A program made the translations under genes and the position numbers. Positions 41,734 to 51,461 of a DNA stretch of 64,000 bases are shown here, piece by piece (position 1 is the first letter of the stretch; each line of letters starts with the position of its first letter). A model generated the notes under the pieces. The model searched no databases and was not told where the DNA came from. It saw only the letters and a list, made by a program, of their open reading frames with translations. This DNA is from Leptolyngbya sp. KIOST-1 (GTDB taxonomy: Bacteria > Cyanobacteriota > Cyanobacteriia > Phormidesmidales > Phormidesmidaceae), in assembly GCF_000763385.1 (NCBI RefSeq), contig NZ_JQFA01000002.1:1-64000 (forward strand). The letters are read 5' to 3'.

Positions 41734-43167
41734 CTAGCGCAGCCACTCCACGGCGTAGCGATCGCCCGCCTGGGCCAAAAACTGTTCCAGCTGGGCCAGG
41801 GTGAGCGGCTCAGGGATGGGAAACTGCCCCGGTAGCCGCTTCAGGTCGAGGTAGTGCTGAATGAGTGAGGCGTTGTCGCGGGGAAAGCGGCGCTCGTTTA
41901 CCCCGAGGAACTGCCCCTGCCGCCGGGCCTGAGACAGAATCTCGGTGCGCCACTGCTCAAGGGAAGCAATGCCCAGGGAGTTGAGCCCGTTGGCAAACAG
42001 GGTGAGAAAGATGTCGTTGTAGGGGCGGGTGGCGTTGAGATCGCGCCGCAGCAGGTCGAGGGAGGTTTGGTCGTTGAACACCGTCCAGTAGGGCACCAGG
42101 CCCAGGCGCATGCACAGCCAGGGGTGCAGGTAGACAAAGGACTCGGCCAGCAGGCGATCGCTGGGTACACCCAGCTGGTCGTACCACCAGCGGTGGAGGT
42201 CCGCCACCAGGGGGCTGAGGGCCTGCGGGTCGTCAAATACAATCCGCTGCACCCGCAGGCCATGCGCCTGGGCAAAGGCCAGCACATCGTCGCGCAGGGC
42301 GGGCTCGAAGCCCCACTCGGCCTCGGGCCAGTTGCCGTTGGCGGGGGGGCTGTGCCAGTGGCGATGCGCTGACCCCTGCCGCCTGAGAAAGTCGGCCACC
42401 CGGGGGCTGCCCTCGACATATTCTCGGCGATCGATGCCGCCCTTGCCACCGACCTGGAAAAAATGGCGATCGCTGACCTGAGTCGCTGGCCAGCTGTAGT
42501 TGCATTCCAGCAGCAGCAGGGTACCCCCCGGCATCAGGTTTTGCTGGAGAAACTGCCGATAGGTAGCCCCCAACCGCCGGCGCTTGAGCCGAAAATAGGC
42601 CACCTGCCCCACTTTCAAACGGTCCTGGTTGGGGTCGTGCATCTGGTAGGCGGCCAGGTCGGGGTTGGCCGCCAGCAGCCGCTGCACCCGGTCTTGGGCC
42701 CAGGTCAGGGCCTGCTTGGGATCGTCCTTGTCGCCCGAGTGGCGGGTACAGACCAGCAGAGTCTGGGGCAGCCAGGGAATGCCCAGGGCCGCGCACAGGT
42801 GGGAGGCGGCCCCGTTGGAAGAGCCAATCATCACGGCTGGATATTGGCGCTGGGGGTACTGGTTTACCGCCCACTGGGCCATGGTTTCGGCCCGCACGCG
42901 CTCTAGCGCCCCTGGGGTGGAGGCATCGAACCAGCCCAGCCCGGTGATCACGGCATCGTTGAGCCGATTGGGCAGGCTGCCGACCAGGTTGGCCAGGGCA
43001 ACGGCTAGCTGGGGCACCGGCCCCCCGGCCGGTACATCTTCGCCCGTGAGGTAGTTGGCCGCCGCCTGGAGCCCCTGGGTGGCAGAGTCCATGCCGGTCA
43101 CGTAGAGGGGCTTCTTGCCCCGAACCGCCAGATGTCTGTTGAGGGCCAGGTAGGGAGAAAGCGGCAC
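41734..43167 (-). CDS. Conserved protein of unknown function, 477 aa
   Basis: I do not recognise this family. It begins with strands like an alpha/beta fold (GKKPLYVTGMDSATQG). It contains a G-x-S-x-G elbow at residues 115-119 (VMIGSSNGAASHLCAALGIPW), suggesting a hydrolase-like core. A tryptophan-rich central region (FFQVGGKGGIDRREYVEGSP; HRHWHSPP) and a C-terminal helical part follow. No membrane segment or signal peptide is seen. It converges on the Ca2+/H+ antiporter with 4 bp between stops and diverges from the GH31 gene. It could be an esterase or a sugar/lipid-active enzyme; this is open. Confidence 0.6.
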   Translation of the reverse strand: MPLSPYLALNRHLAVRGKKPLYVTGMDSATQGLQAAANYLTGEDVPAGGPVPQLAVALANLVGSLPNRLNDAVITGLGWFDASTPGALERVRAETMAQWAVNQYPQRQYPAVMIGSSNGAASHLCAALGIPWLPQTLLVCTRHSGDKDDPKQALTWAQDRVQRLLAANPDLAAYQMHDPNQDRLKVGQVAYFRLKRRRLGATYRQFLQQNLMPGGTLLLLECNYSWPATQVSDRHFFQVGGKGGIDRREYVEGSPRVADFLRRQGSAHRHWHSPPANGNWPEAEWGFEPALRDDVLAFAQAHGLRVQRIVFDDPQALSPLVADLHRWWYDQLGVPSDRLLAESFVYLHPWLCMRLGLVPYWTVFNDQTSLDLLRRDLNATRPYNDIFLTLFANGLNSLGIASLEQWRTEILSQARRQGQFLGVNERRFPRDNASLIQHYLDLKRLPGQFPIPEPLTLAQLEQFLAQAGDRYAVEWLR

Positions 43168-43380
43168 GGAGGATCTCAGAAAGGGCCAGGCTCCGCCCCA
43201 TTAAACCCCAGGGGGGCTGTTTCCCCATCTAGCCAGGGGCAGATCGGAGCGGGGTTGACAGGTTGAGTCATGCTGAGGGCAACTCCTCCGGTGGGTAGAC
43301 AGATGACTCGTGCCACGAGCAGACGCCACCAGCCGCCTCACCCCTTAGGCTGACGGGAAGAGCGCTGGGGGCGAGGACAA

Positions 43381-45834
43381 ATGGCTGGTCTGAAACCACT
43401 GTGGCTGGGGCTGAAATTTATCCTGCAGGCCCTATGGTTTTTGCGCTACTCTCCCTACGCCCTCTGGTACTCCTGGCGGCGCGACCAGCGCGATCGCCCC
43501 TATCGGTCTGCCACAGCGATCGCCCCTACCCCGGTTGGCAAAGGGTTGGGGGCCAGCCACAGCGATCGCGGCGTTCAGATTGACTTCGAGCAGGCCAGCC
43601 TGGAGCTGGTGTTTCTGACACCAGACTTTGTTCGGGTCACCTGGCAACCGGGACGCCTGCCGCTGCCCTACGCCCTGGCTGATCGCGATTGGCCAGCCGT
43701 CGCCACTGAGCTGGAGGAGCGGGCCAAGGGCTGGCGGATTTCCAGCCCGGACCTAACCATTAATGTGGGGTGGGACGGTGGCATTGCGATCGCCGACCGC
43801 AGCGGCCAGCTCATTCGCCAGGAACGGCCCCCCCAGCGCCGGGGGGAAGGCTGGCAGCACAGCGCCCGCCTGCGGGATGAGGAATGCCTGTACGGCCTGG
43901 GGGAACGGGCCGCCGCCTTCAACCTGCGCGCCCCGGTGGCCCCAGGTCAGCCCAAGACCTACGGGTTCTGGAACTACGACCCGGGCAATATCTACCAGCC
44001 GGGCACCGACCCCATGTACATCAGCATTCCGGTGTACCTGGGCCTGCACCGGGCGGGCAGCTACCTGGTGTTCTACGAAAATACCTTTCGCGGCGAGCTG
44101 ACCCTGGCCCATGGTGGTGCTGATCACAGTCCCGAGCCCAGCGCTACCGCCACCTTCGAGGCCGGAGCCCTGCGTTACTACCTGGCCGTGGGGGCACCGC
44201 CCCTGCTGCTGGAGCGCTACACCCAGCTGACCGGGCGGCCCCCCCTACCCCCGCGCTGGACGCTGGGCTATCAGCAGTCCCACTGGGGCTACCGCACCGA
44301 AGCTAACCTTCGCCAGGAGGTGCAGACCTTTCAGGCCCACGACCTGCCCCTGGCCGCCGTTCACCTCGACATCGACTGCCAGGTCAACCACCGTGCTTTT
44401 ACCCTCGACCCCCAGCGGTTTCCCGCTTTTCCACAGTTCACCGCCGAGCTGGCCGCCGCCGGGGTGCGGGTAGTTGCCATCAATAACCCCGGCATTCAGC
44501 ACAACCGCCACAGCAACCTGTTTCTGGAGGGGCAAATTCTCGACGCCTTCTGCACCTACGCCGATGGGGATCTGGTGGTGGCCCCCGTATGGCCGGGGCG
44601 ATCGGTGTTTCCTGACTTTACCAATCCAGTGGTGCGCGACTGGTGGAGCCGTCAGTTCGCCTACCTGCTGCAGGCCGGGGTAGCCGGGTTCTGGAACGAC
44701 ATGAACGAGCCCGCCGCCTTTGTGGCCTGGGGCGACCCCACGCTGCCCCTGGCCACCCAGCACTGCCTGGAGGGCCGCGGCGGCGACCACCGCGAAGCCC
44801 ACAACGTCTACGGCCTGCTGGAAACCCGATCCGCCTTCGAGAGCCTGCGGCGCCATCGGCCTCAGATGCGCCCCTTTGTGGTGACGCGATCGGGCTGGGC
44901 CGGGATGCAGCGCTATGCCTGGACCTGGACCGGCGACATTGTCTCCACCTGGGAGGCGCTGCGCCAGACCGTGGCCACCCTCCTGGGTCTGGGGCTCTCG
45001 GGCGTTGCCTTTTGCGGTTCAGACATCGGCGGGTTTTTGGGCAACCCAGGGGGAGAGCTATACCTGCGCTGGTTTCAGATGGCGACCTTTACCGTGTTTT
45101 ACCGCACCCACAGCGCCATCAGCGTGGGGCACCGCGCCCCCTGGACCTACGGAGAGCCCTACCTGGGCATTCTGCGCCGCATTCTGCGCCTGCGTGAACA
45201 GCTGATGCCCTACCTCTACACCCTGGCCTGGGAGGCCAGCGATCGCGGCTATCCCCCGGTGCGCCCCTTGTTCTGGCTCAACCCCAGCGATGCAACCCTG
45301 TGGAACCGGGAGGATGCTTTTTGCCTGGGGGATGCGCTGCTGGTGTGCCCGGTGCTGGGCCAGGGGCTGCGATCGCGGCCCTGCGACCTACCCCCTGGTG
45401 ACTGGTACAACTTTTGGGACGACACCCGCTCCAGCGGTGGGCAGACCGTCGAGCTAGCCGCCCCGCTGGAGCAGATACCGCTACTGGTCAGGGGCGGCAG
45501 CATTTTGCCCCTGGCCGAGGGGGACACCCTCACCCTACACCTCTACCCCCCGTCCCCCGACTCCCAGAGGTCGGCAGCCGGTCAGCGGCTCTACAGCGAT
45601 GCCGGCGAGGGCTACGGCGACTGGCGCATCGATCACTGGCACCTGAACCAGCAGGGGCAGACCCTGACCCTCACCTGGCAATCCCAGGGCGACTACGCCT
45701 TTCCCTACGGGCAGGTCACCCTGCACCTGCACGGGCCAGCGCTAGGGCAGGCCTGGGTGGATGGTCAGACGGCGGCAGTGGATGGGCAAACGATTACCTG
45801 CCAGACCTTTGAGCAGGTTCGCCTGCAGATCTAA
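43381..45834 (+). CDS. Glycoside hydrolase family 31 alpha-glucosidase
   Basis: The 817 aa protein has GH31 architecture: an N-terminal beta domain (from about residue 60), a catalytic barrel beginning PPRWTLGYQQSHWGY, the nucleophile D440 in FWNDMNEPAAF, the acid/base D519 in YAWTWTGDIVSTW and SGVAFCGSDIGGF, and C-terminal beta domains. It should hydrolyse alpha-linked glucosides such as maltose or other alpha-glycans, or sulfoquinovosides. No clear signal peptide is seen, though the N-terminus has a hydrophobic stretch with aromatic residues (FILQALWFLRYSPYALWY) that could be a membrane anchor. It converges on the sugar ABC ATPase gene. Confidence 0.92.
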   Translation: MAGLKPLWLGLKFILQALWFLRYSPYALWYSWRRDQRDRPYRSATAIAPTPVGKGLGASHSDRGVQIDFEQASLELVFLTPDFVRVTWQPGRLPLPYALADRDWPAVATELEERAKGWRISSPDLTINVGWDGGIAIADRSGQLIRQERPPQRRGEGWQHSARLRDEECLYGLGERAAAFNLRAPVAPGQPKTYGFWNYDPGNIYQPGTDPMYISIPVYLGLHRAGSYLVFYENTFRGELTLAHGGADHSPEPSATATFEAGALRYYLAVGAPPLLLERYTQLTGRPPLPPRWTLGYQQSHWGYRTEANLRQEVQTFQAHDLPLAAVHLDIDCQVNHRAFTLDPQRFPAFPQFTAELAAAGVRVVAINNPGIQHNRHSNLFLEGQILDAFCTYADGDLVVAPVWPGRSVFPDFTNPVVRDWWSRQFAYLLQAGVAGFWNDMNEPAAFVAWGDPTLPLATQHCLEGRGGDHREAHNVYGLLETRSAFESLRRHRPQMRPFVVTRSGWAGMQRYAWTWTGDIVSTWEALRQTVATLLGLGLSGVAFCGSDIGGFLGNPGGELYLRWFQMATFTVFYRTHSAISVGHRAPWTYGEPYLGILRRILRLREQLMPYLYTLAWEASDRGYPPVRPLFWLNPSDATLWNREDAFCLGDALLVCPVLGQGLRSRPCDLPPGDWYNFWDDTRSSGGQTVELAAPLEQIPLLVRGGSILPLAEGDTLTLHLYPPSPDSQRSAAGQRLYSDAGEGYGDWRIDHWHLNQQGQTLTLTWQSQGDYAFPYGQVTLHLHGPALGQAWVDGQTAAVDGQTITCQTFEQVRLQI

Positions 45835-45845
45835 GCGGCAGCGGA

Positions 45846-47141
45846 TCAGCTGCTCCACAGCGATCGCTCGCTGGCCGGGTCAAACAGGTGGGCTTTTTCA
45901 GGGGCGATCGCGAGCCACACCTCGTCGCCAATCCGCGCCACCTCGTCGGGGGCCACCTTGGCTACCAGCGTCAGCGCCTCACTCTGCACCGTCAGGTAGG
46001 TTTCGCTGCCCAGGGCCTCCAGGTGGGTGATCTGGCCGCGAATGTTTTTGGGGGCGGGCAGGGCCAGGCTCAGGTGCTCGGGGCGCACCCCCAGCAGCGC
46101 CTCACGGCCGTCGTAGGGCAGCAGCCGGTCGTCCCAATCGCTTGGCAGCGACAGGCGAAACTCCGGATGCACCAGCAAAAACGGCGCCTGCACCTGCACC
46201 GGAAACACGTTCATCGAGGGCGAACCGATGAAGCCCGCCACAAACCGATTGGCCGGGCGGTTGTACAGCTCCAGGGGCGTGGCCACCTGCTGAATCTGGC
46301 CCTGGTGCATCACCGCGATCCGGTGGCCCATGGTCATCGCCTCCACCTGGTCGTGGGTGACGTAGATGGTGGTAATGCCCAGCTGCCGCTGCAAATTGAC
46401 AATCTGGGCGCGGGTTTCCAGCCGCAGTTTGGCATCCAGGTTGGAGAGCGGTTCATCCATCAAGAACACCTGGGGATTGCGGGCCATGGCCCGGCCCAGG
46501 GCCACCCGCTGCTTCTGCCCGCCGGAGAGCTGGCGCGGGTAGCGACCCAGCAACCCATCGATTTGCAGCATTTTGGCCACCGCCCGCACCCGCTCGTCGA
46601 TCAGCCGCTCGGCCTCGGAGATGTAGCGCAGGCTGGGGGGCAGGCGGCGGGTGACAGAAACCAGGGGCTTTTCCCACCAGCGGCTCTGGCTCAGCAGGCG
46701 CTCCAGCTCCTGGTTGGCGGGGGAGTCGCTCAGGGGAGTAGGCTTTTCCCCCAGGGCTGGCAGGGATTGGCTCAGGTCGGCCCCCATGCGGCGCAGGCCG
46801 AAGGCCAGATTGTCGTACACCGTCAGGTGGGGGTACAGGGCGTAGCTCTGAAACACCATGGCGGTGTCCCGCTGCTTGGGGGGCAGGTCGTTGACTTTGC
46901 GATCGCCCACCCAGATGCTGCCGCCGGTAATCTCCTCCAGGCCAGAAATCAGGCGCAGCAGGGTGCTCTTGCCGCAGCCCGAGGGGCCAACCAGCACCAT
47001 AAACTCGCCGTCTTCCACGGTGAGGTTGATGCGCTTGAGCACCGCACCGGGATCGCCGTTGGTGGTCAGCGCTGCTTCGTCGTCGGACTGACGCGACTTG
47101 GGAAAGGTTTTGTAGACGTTTTCAATTGCGACGTGGGCCAC
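45846..47141 (-). CDS. Sugar ABC transporter ATP-binding protein (MalK/UgpC type) with insertion
   Basis: The 431 aa ATPase has Walker A at residues 52-60 (GPSGCGKST), Q-loop Q98 (VFQSYALYP), signature LSGGQ at 205-209, Walker B FLMDE at 226-230, a switch His (VTHDQ) and a C-terminal regulatory OB-type region (VRPEHLSL). This is the UgpC/MalK class energising uptake of sugars, glycerol phosphate or compatible solutes such as glucosylglycerol. Between Q-loop and signature lies an unusual insertion of about 60 residues (120-180), which is serine/leucine-rich (LSQSLPALGEKPTPLSDSPA and on). No permease or binding protein gene is adjacent. Confidence 0.92.
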   Translation of the reverse strand: MAHVAIENVYKTFPKSRQSDDEAALTTNGDPGAVLKRINLTVEDGEFMVLVGPSGCGKSTLLRLISGLEEITGGSIWVGDRKVNDLPPKQRDTAMVFQSYALYPHLTVYDNLAFGLRRMGADLSQSLPALGEKPTPLSDSPANQELERLLSQSRWWEKPLVSVTRRLPPSLRYISEAERLIDERVRAVAKMLQIDGLLGRYPRQLSGGQKQRVALGRAMARNPQVFLMDEPLSNLDAKLRLETRAQIVNLQRQLGITTIYVTHDQVEAMTMGHRIAVMHQGQIQQVATPLELYNRPANRFVAGFIGSPSMNVFPVQVQAPFLLVHPEFRLSLPSDWDDRLLPYDGREALLGVRPEHLSLALPAPKNIRGQITHLEALGSETYLTVQSEALTLVAKVAPDEVARIGDEVWLAIAPEKAHLFDPASERSLWSS

Positions 47142-47319
47142 GAGAAAGGTAGAAGGTAGTAGGGTATTGAGTGAGCTGTGCTAGATCAAAGATTCTCTTG
47201 AAGCATCATAGATCGAGCAAGTCAGTAGTTCATTAAAGATCGGCAGGGTGGGCTGTATGTTTGCAAAAATGTACTTGTAGGCCCTCAAAGTAGCAAGCTA
47301 GAGACTATAAATACTGCAT

Positions 47320-47733
47320 TTAGGCGTAACGGTCACAGACAATACGCTTGGATTGGGATGCGGAAAGGATTGTGGTTGAAACTAAGCGCCGAGCTTCCGA
47401 GAAATCGCGATCGCCAGTAATCAAAAAATCAACGTCAGTAGACAACGCACAGGCTAAAAACTTGGCATCTTTTTGATCTCTTGGAAAACTGAATGTCCGA
47501 TCAACTTCAACCATGTATGCAAGGGAGTTGATCAGCCGGAGCCAGCGCTGCTGAATGGAGGTGGGAATCTCTAGCCGCGGTCGAGCAAGAACACTTTGAT
47601 ATTCGGCCAAAATTTCATCCGAAATAATCCAGGTAAAATCGGTTTGCTCAAGCACAAATAGGATCACGAATTCGGGGTTGCGGTCGCGTAAAACAGCCGA
47701 AATTAAAACGCTGGTGTCAATAATAACCTTCAC
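47320..47733 (-). CDS. PIN-domain toxin
   Basis: The 137 aa protein has the PIN ribonuclease active-site acids: D6 (VIIDTSVL), E41-region (DEILAEY), DAKFLACAL and D-F-L-I-TGDRDF. PIN toxins typically cleave RNA and are neutralised by a small partner. Its GTG start overlaps the antitoxin stop (GTGA), so translation is coupled. The pair is less GC-rich than the neighbours, suggesting acquisition. Confidence 0.85.
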   Translation of the reverse strand: MKVIIDTSVLISAVLRDRNPEFVILFVLEQTDFTWIISDEILAEYQSVLARPRLEIPTSIQQRWLRLINSLAYMVEVDRTFSFPRDQKDAKFLACALSTDVDFLITGDRDFSEARRLVSTTILSASQSKRIVCDRYA

Positions 47734-47957
47734 TGTCCAGCTCGATAAGCTGCAATTTCAGCTTCGCTAATCCGTTGAGCTTGCGGTAACGACTGAGTCT
47801 TTTTGAACAAAGCTTTGATCGCTTGAACGTGCTCGGCCTGACGTGGCGTGAGCACAATGACCTTAACTTTATCGCCTTCTACCAAGTCAGCTCTGTAGGC
47901 AGCTGGAATTTCTATGCTGCCATTTTTGATATTGGCTTCGAACTCAACAGCTTCCAT
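47730..47957 (-). CDS. Antitoxin-like protein upstream of a PIN toxin
   Basis: The 75 aa protein starts with an AbrB/SpoVT-like strand pattern (VEFEANIKNGSIEIPAAYRADL then GDKVKVIVL), a DNA-binding fold common in PIN-partner antitoxins. A C-terminal helix with basic residues (VQAIKALFKKTQSL) could cap the toxin. It comes first in the pair, as is typical, and may repress the shared promoter upstream of 47957. Confidence 0.75.
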   Translation of the reverse strand: MEAVEFEANIKNGSIEIPAAYRADLVEGDKVKVIVLTPRQAEHVQAIKALFKKTQSLPQAQRISEAEIAAYRAGQ

Positions 47958-48044
47958 AGCTTGGCCTCGTGTCCTACTTCTTGACTCAGGCTTAGGTGCC
48001 AGGTAACATTTATCCGCAGCTCAAACCTTCTGCTCCAACCCATT

Positions 48045-50585
48045 CTATTCTTCTTCTGAACCGGCCTTACTTGAGTCGCCGTTCTCTAGCCAACTGGCTC
48101 GAATAACCTGGGTGATGGTTTCGCCTTTGTTGGGCTTGATGAGGCGATCGCTCTCCCCGGTCCTGCCCTGGCGCGGCACCGACTCAGTGGGAATCACCGC
48201 CGTTCGGTCTCCATTGGTGAATACCGTGATGCTGCTGCGAGGCACTGCGGGCAGCAGCGCCACCAGTTTGTCGCTCTTGAGGCTGAACTGGAACGACTGG
48301 GTGCCAATGTCACCGCGCTTGGCCACCCGCATACCCTCGATGGGCAGGCGCTTGGCGTAGCCCGCCGCCGTCACCAGCAGCAGGCAGTCTTTGCTCGACT
48401 GCACCCGCACACAGCCCGCCAGGGTTTCGGTTTTGCCCATCCGAATGCCCTGGGGGCCCTGGGCGGCGCGGCCCATGATAGGCAGGTTATCGTCGTCGAT
48501 GGGGAAGCGCAGCAGCCGCCCGCCCGTGGTGCCCAGCACCAGGTCATCCCCTAGCTCGGCCAGGGTGACGTAGGCCAGCTCGTCGCCGTCTTTGACCTTC
48601 ATCGCCGTCAGGCCGCGGCCGGTAAGGTTGGTAAACTCCTGCAGCGGGGCGCGCTTGATTTTGCCCTTGCGGGTGACCAAAATCAGGTCTTGCTCCAGCA
48701 AATCGTCCCGGATGATGAACTGAGCCACGATCGCTTCGGCGTCGGGGGGCACAGACCCCGGCAGCAGGTTCACCAGGGGCGATCCCTTGCCCTGGCGCGG
48801 GTTGTTGGGAATGGCCTCCACCGCCACGGTAAAGGCGCGGCCATCGCGGGTCAGGGTGAGCACCTCCTGGGTGGTGAGGGCGGCCTCAGTCTGCACTACA
48901 GGGTCTTCCTCTACCTCGTGGAGTTTGGGGTTGGTGTCCACCTCCAGGCGGGCCTGCCGCCGCTGGTAGGACTTTTGCGAGTAGCGGCGCACGTAGCCCT
49001 TCTGGGTAAACTCCACCACAGTTTCCTCTTCGGCCACCTCAGCGATAATCTCTTCGATCTGCTGGGTTTCTTCGGCCCGCTCGGCCTCGGTTTGGATGCG
49101 GGTGCGGCGGGGGTCATTGAACTTTCTCTTCAGGGATCTAAGCTCTTTTTTCATCGCCTTGAGCAGTTCATGGCGATCGTTCAGCAGCCGGTTCAGTTCA
49201 TCCCGCCGCTGGGTCAGTTCCTCGGCCTCGGTGGCCAGGCCCTGGCGCTCCATGCCGGTGAGCTTGCGCAGGGGCATAGCCAGAATCGCGTCCGACTGGC
49301 GTTCGCTGAGGTCAAAGCGCTGCTGGAAGGTCTGCTTGGCGGTGGTGCCGTCGGGGGCGTTGCGGAGAATGTCGATGATCGCGTCGAGGTTGTTGAGCGC
49401 CGTCAGCAGGCCCTCGGTGATGTGCAGCTTGGCCTCGGTTTTTTCCAGCTGGTGCTGGTAGTGGCGGGTGAGGGTGGTTTCGCGAAAGTCCAGAAACGCC
49501 TGCATCACGTCCCGCAGGGGCAGCTGGCGGGGCTGGCCGTTGTCGAGGGCCAGCATGATCACGCCGAAGTTGCTCTGCAGCGGAGTGGTGCGGTAGAGGT
49601 CCTGGAGCACCCGCTGGGCCGGGGTGTCGCGCTTGAGCTCGATCACCACTCGCATGCCGTCGCGATCGCTCTCGTCGCGAATATCGGCGATGCCCTCCAG
49701 CCGCCCGGCATTCACCAGCTGAGCAATTTTCTCAATCCAGCCCGCCTTGTTCACCTGGTAGGGCAGTTCCGTGACCACGATCGCATTGCGTCGCTGCCGC
49801 CCCTTGCCGGGGTGCACCTCCTCAAACTGGCAGACCCCGCGTACCGGAATGCTGCCCCGCCCGGTGCGGTAGGCCTCCAAAATACCCTCGGTGCCGATGA
49901 TCTCGCCGCCGGTGGGAAAGTCGGGGCCGGGGATCAGGCGAAACAGCTCGTCGTCGGTAATGGCTGGGCGATCGATCATTGCCACCAGCCCGTCGATCAC
50001 CTCGCCCAGGTTGTGGGGCGGAATGTTGGTGGCCATGCCCACGGCAATGCCCGAAGACCCGTTTAGCAACAGGTTGGGCAGCTGGGTAGGCAGCACCACC
50101 GGCTCCTGCTGGGAGCTGTCGAAGTTGTCGATGAAATCGACCAGAGCTTCGCTGATATCGCCCAGCAGGGCCTCGTTGCTGACTGGCGACAGGCGGGTTT
50201 CGGTGTAGCGCATGGCCGCCGGGGGGTCGTTGTCCACCGAACCAAAGTTGCCGTGGCCGTCCAGCAGCGGGTAGCGGCTGGAGAAGGTCTGCACCATCCG
50301 CACCAGGGCGTCGTACACCGCCTGGTCGCCGTGGGGGTGGTACTTGCCCAGCACGTCGCCCACCACACGGGCACACTTACGGTAGGGGCGATCGGGGGTT
50401 AGCCCCAGCTCGTGCATGGCGTAGAGAATGCGGCGGTGCACGGGTTTCAGCCCGTCGCGCACATCGGGCAGGGCCCGGCCCACGATCACGCTCATAGCGT
50501 ATTCCAGGTACGACCGCTGCACCTCGGTGTGGAGCGAGGTGGGCACAATCTGCCCGGAGGCAAGGATGTCGAGTTGGTCGGCCAT
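48045..50585 (-). CDS. gyrA: DNA gyrase/topoisomerase IV subunit A paralogue
   Basis: The 846 aa protein has the breakage-reunion domain with active-site Y127 (MRYTET), [15 protein letters not shown], and QRDR motif [15 protein letters not shown], in which the position equivalent to E. coli S83 is Gln. The C-terminal beta-propeller follows. Where GyrA has its GyrA box (Q-R-R-G-G-K/R-G), this protein reads [11 protein letters not shown], so the box needed for DNA wrapping looks absent. It may therefore be the topoisomerase-IV-like paralogue some cyanobacteria encode rather than true gyrase A. No B subunit gene is near. Confidence 0.9.
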   Translation of the reverse strand: MADQLDILASGQIVPTSLHTEVQRSYLEYAMSVIVGRALPDVRDGLKPVHRRILYAMHELGLTPDRPYRKCARVVGDVLGKYHPHGDQAVYDALVRMVQTFSSRYPLLDGHGNFGSVDNDPPAAMRYTETRLSPVSNEALLGDISEALVDFIDNFDSSQQEPVVLPTQLPNLLLNGSSGIAVGMATNIPPHNLGEVIDGLVAMIDRPAITDDELFRLIPGPDFPTGGEIIGTEGILEAYRTGRGSIPVRGVCQFEEVHPGKGRQRRNAIVVTELPYQVNKAGWIEKIAQLVNAGRLEGIADIRDESDRDGMRVVIELKRDTPAQRVLQDLYRTTPLQSNFGVIMLALDNGQPRQLPLRDVMQAFLDFRETTLTRHYQHQLEKTEAKLHITEGLLTALNNLDAIIDILRNAPDGTTAKQTFQQRFDLSERQSDAILAMPLRKLTGMERQGLATEAEELTQRRDELNRLLNDRHELLKAMKKELRSLKRKFNDPRRTRIQTEAERAEETQQIEEIIAEVAEEETVVEFTQKGYVRRYSQKSYQRRQARLEVDTNPKLHEVEEDPVVQTEAALTTQEVLTLTRDGRAFTVAVEAIPNNPRQGKGSPLVNLLPGSVPPDAEAIVAQFIIRDDLLEQDLILVTRKGKIKRAPLQEFTNLTGRGLTAMKVKDGDELAYVTLAELGDDLVLGTTGGRLLRFPIDDDNLPIMGRAAQGPQGIRMGKTETLAGCVRVQSSKDCLLLVTAAGYAKRLPIEGMRVAKRGDIGTQSFQFSLKSDKLVALLPAVPRSSITVFTNGDRTAVIPTESVPRQGRTGESDRLIKPNKGETITQVIRASWLENGDSSKAGSEEE

Positions 50586-50980
50586 GGGCGGGGTTCCTGA
50601 AAGAGACGAAGTTCGGCGGTTTAGACCAGGCGGTAGTTGAGTTTAGCCATAGCGACGGCTTAAAACAACATTTTGAGTAGCAAATTATGGCTTAAATGAC
50701 AGGTCAAATTTGATCGACCCCGATAGATTAGCCGTAACAATGCTGTAACGTATAGGCAAGCCCATGGACCTGGCAAGCCCCTAGCCGAACGGGTTGACTG
50801 GTTGAGGGGCCGGCCCGAGATACCCTGCCCCAGCGATGCCCCGATTGCTCCGGGTTGATTTAGCCCGTTGGTTCAGCTGCTGATTTAGCGTTGATTTAGC
50901 CCTGGGTGCGACCCCCACGGCATCAACCCCTTTTTACGTTTTACTACCATACTTTTCAAGGACAGGTACGGAGACAGGCG
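50586..50980. other. Intergenic stretch between divergent genes
   Basis: No gene was recognised in these 395 bp. The left part should contain the promoter of the gyrA paralogue and the right part that of the response regulator. A repeated 'gatttagc' word occurs several times around 50860-50900. The last 40 bp include a purine-rich leader (aaggacaggtacggagacag) just before the response regulator's ATG. Confidence 0.45.
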
Positions 50981-51379
50981 ATGAAAACCGTCTTACTGGT
51001 GGAAGACGATCTGGTAAACGCGCGGGTGTTTTCTAAAATTTTGACCAAGCGCGGTGGCCTGGCCGTGAAGCACACTGAAGATGTAGAAGAGGTCATGAGC
51101 ATTGCCCGCAGCGGCGAAGTTGACGTGGTTTTGATGGATGTGTCGCTGGCCCACAGCATGTACCAGGGCAAGCCCATGGACGGCATCAAGATTACCCAGC
51201 TGCTGAAGGCCGACCCCGCCACGGCAAGCCTGCCGGTGATTTTGGTGACCGCCCACGCCATGGAGGGCGATCGCGAGTCGTTCCTGAGCCAGAGCGGTGC
51301 GGATGGCTATATCTCGAAGCCGGTGATCGACCATCAGGAATTCGTAGACCAGATCAAGGCGACCATGGGCGACTCCTGA
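50981..51379 (+). CDS. Single-domain response regulator
   Basis: This 132 aa CheY-like protein is a stand-alone receiver: acidic pair in LLVEDDLVNA, phosphoacceptor D54 in VVLMDVSL, a threonine in VILVTAHAM and lysine in ISKPV. An insertion after the phospho-Asp (AHSMYQGKPMDG) is typical of a group of cyanobacterial regulators related to DivK/Rcp-type proteins. No output domain is fused, so it should act by protein interaction or phosphorelay. ATG 50981 with an upstream GGAGA-like site fits better than the extended frame. Confidence 0.85.
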   Translation: MKTVLLVEDDLVNARVFSKILTKRGGLAVKHTEDVEEVMSIARSGEVDVVLMDVSLAHSMYQGKPMDGIKITQLLKADPATASLPVILVTAHAMEGDRESFLSQSGADGYISKPVIDHQEFVDQIKATMGDS

Positions 51380-51461
51380 CAAGTACACTTGTACTTTATT
51401 TAGACCAGTTTAGCAAGCCAGAGACGGTTAGGGGGCTTCCCCTGGTGTCGCCTTCCCGGCT

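Noticed and set aside
45888-47159. Antisense 423-codon frame over the ABC ATPase gene
   Set aside because: The opposite strand has every ATPase motif in order; this frame is its shadow.
51381-51405. Rho-independent terminator after the response regulator
   Set aside because: AAGTAC/GTACTT gives only a 6-bp stem and the following T-run is broken; too weak to call.
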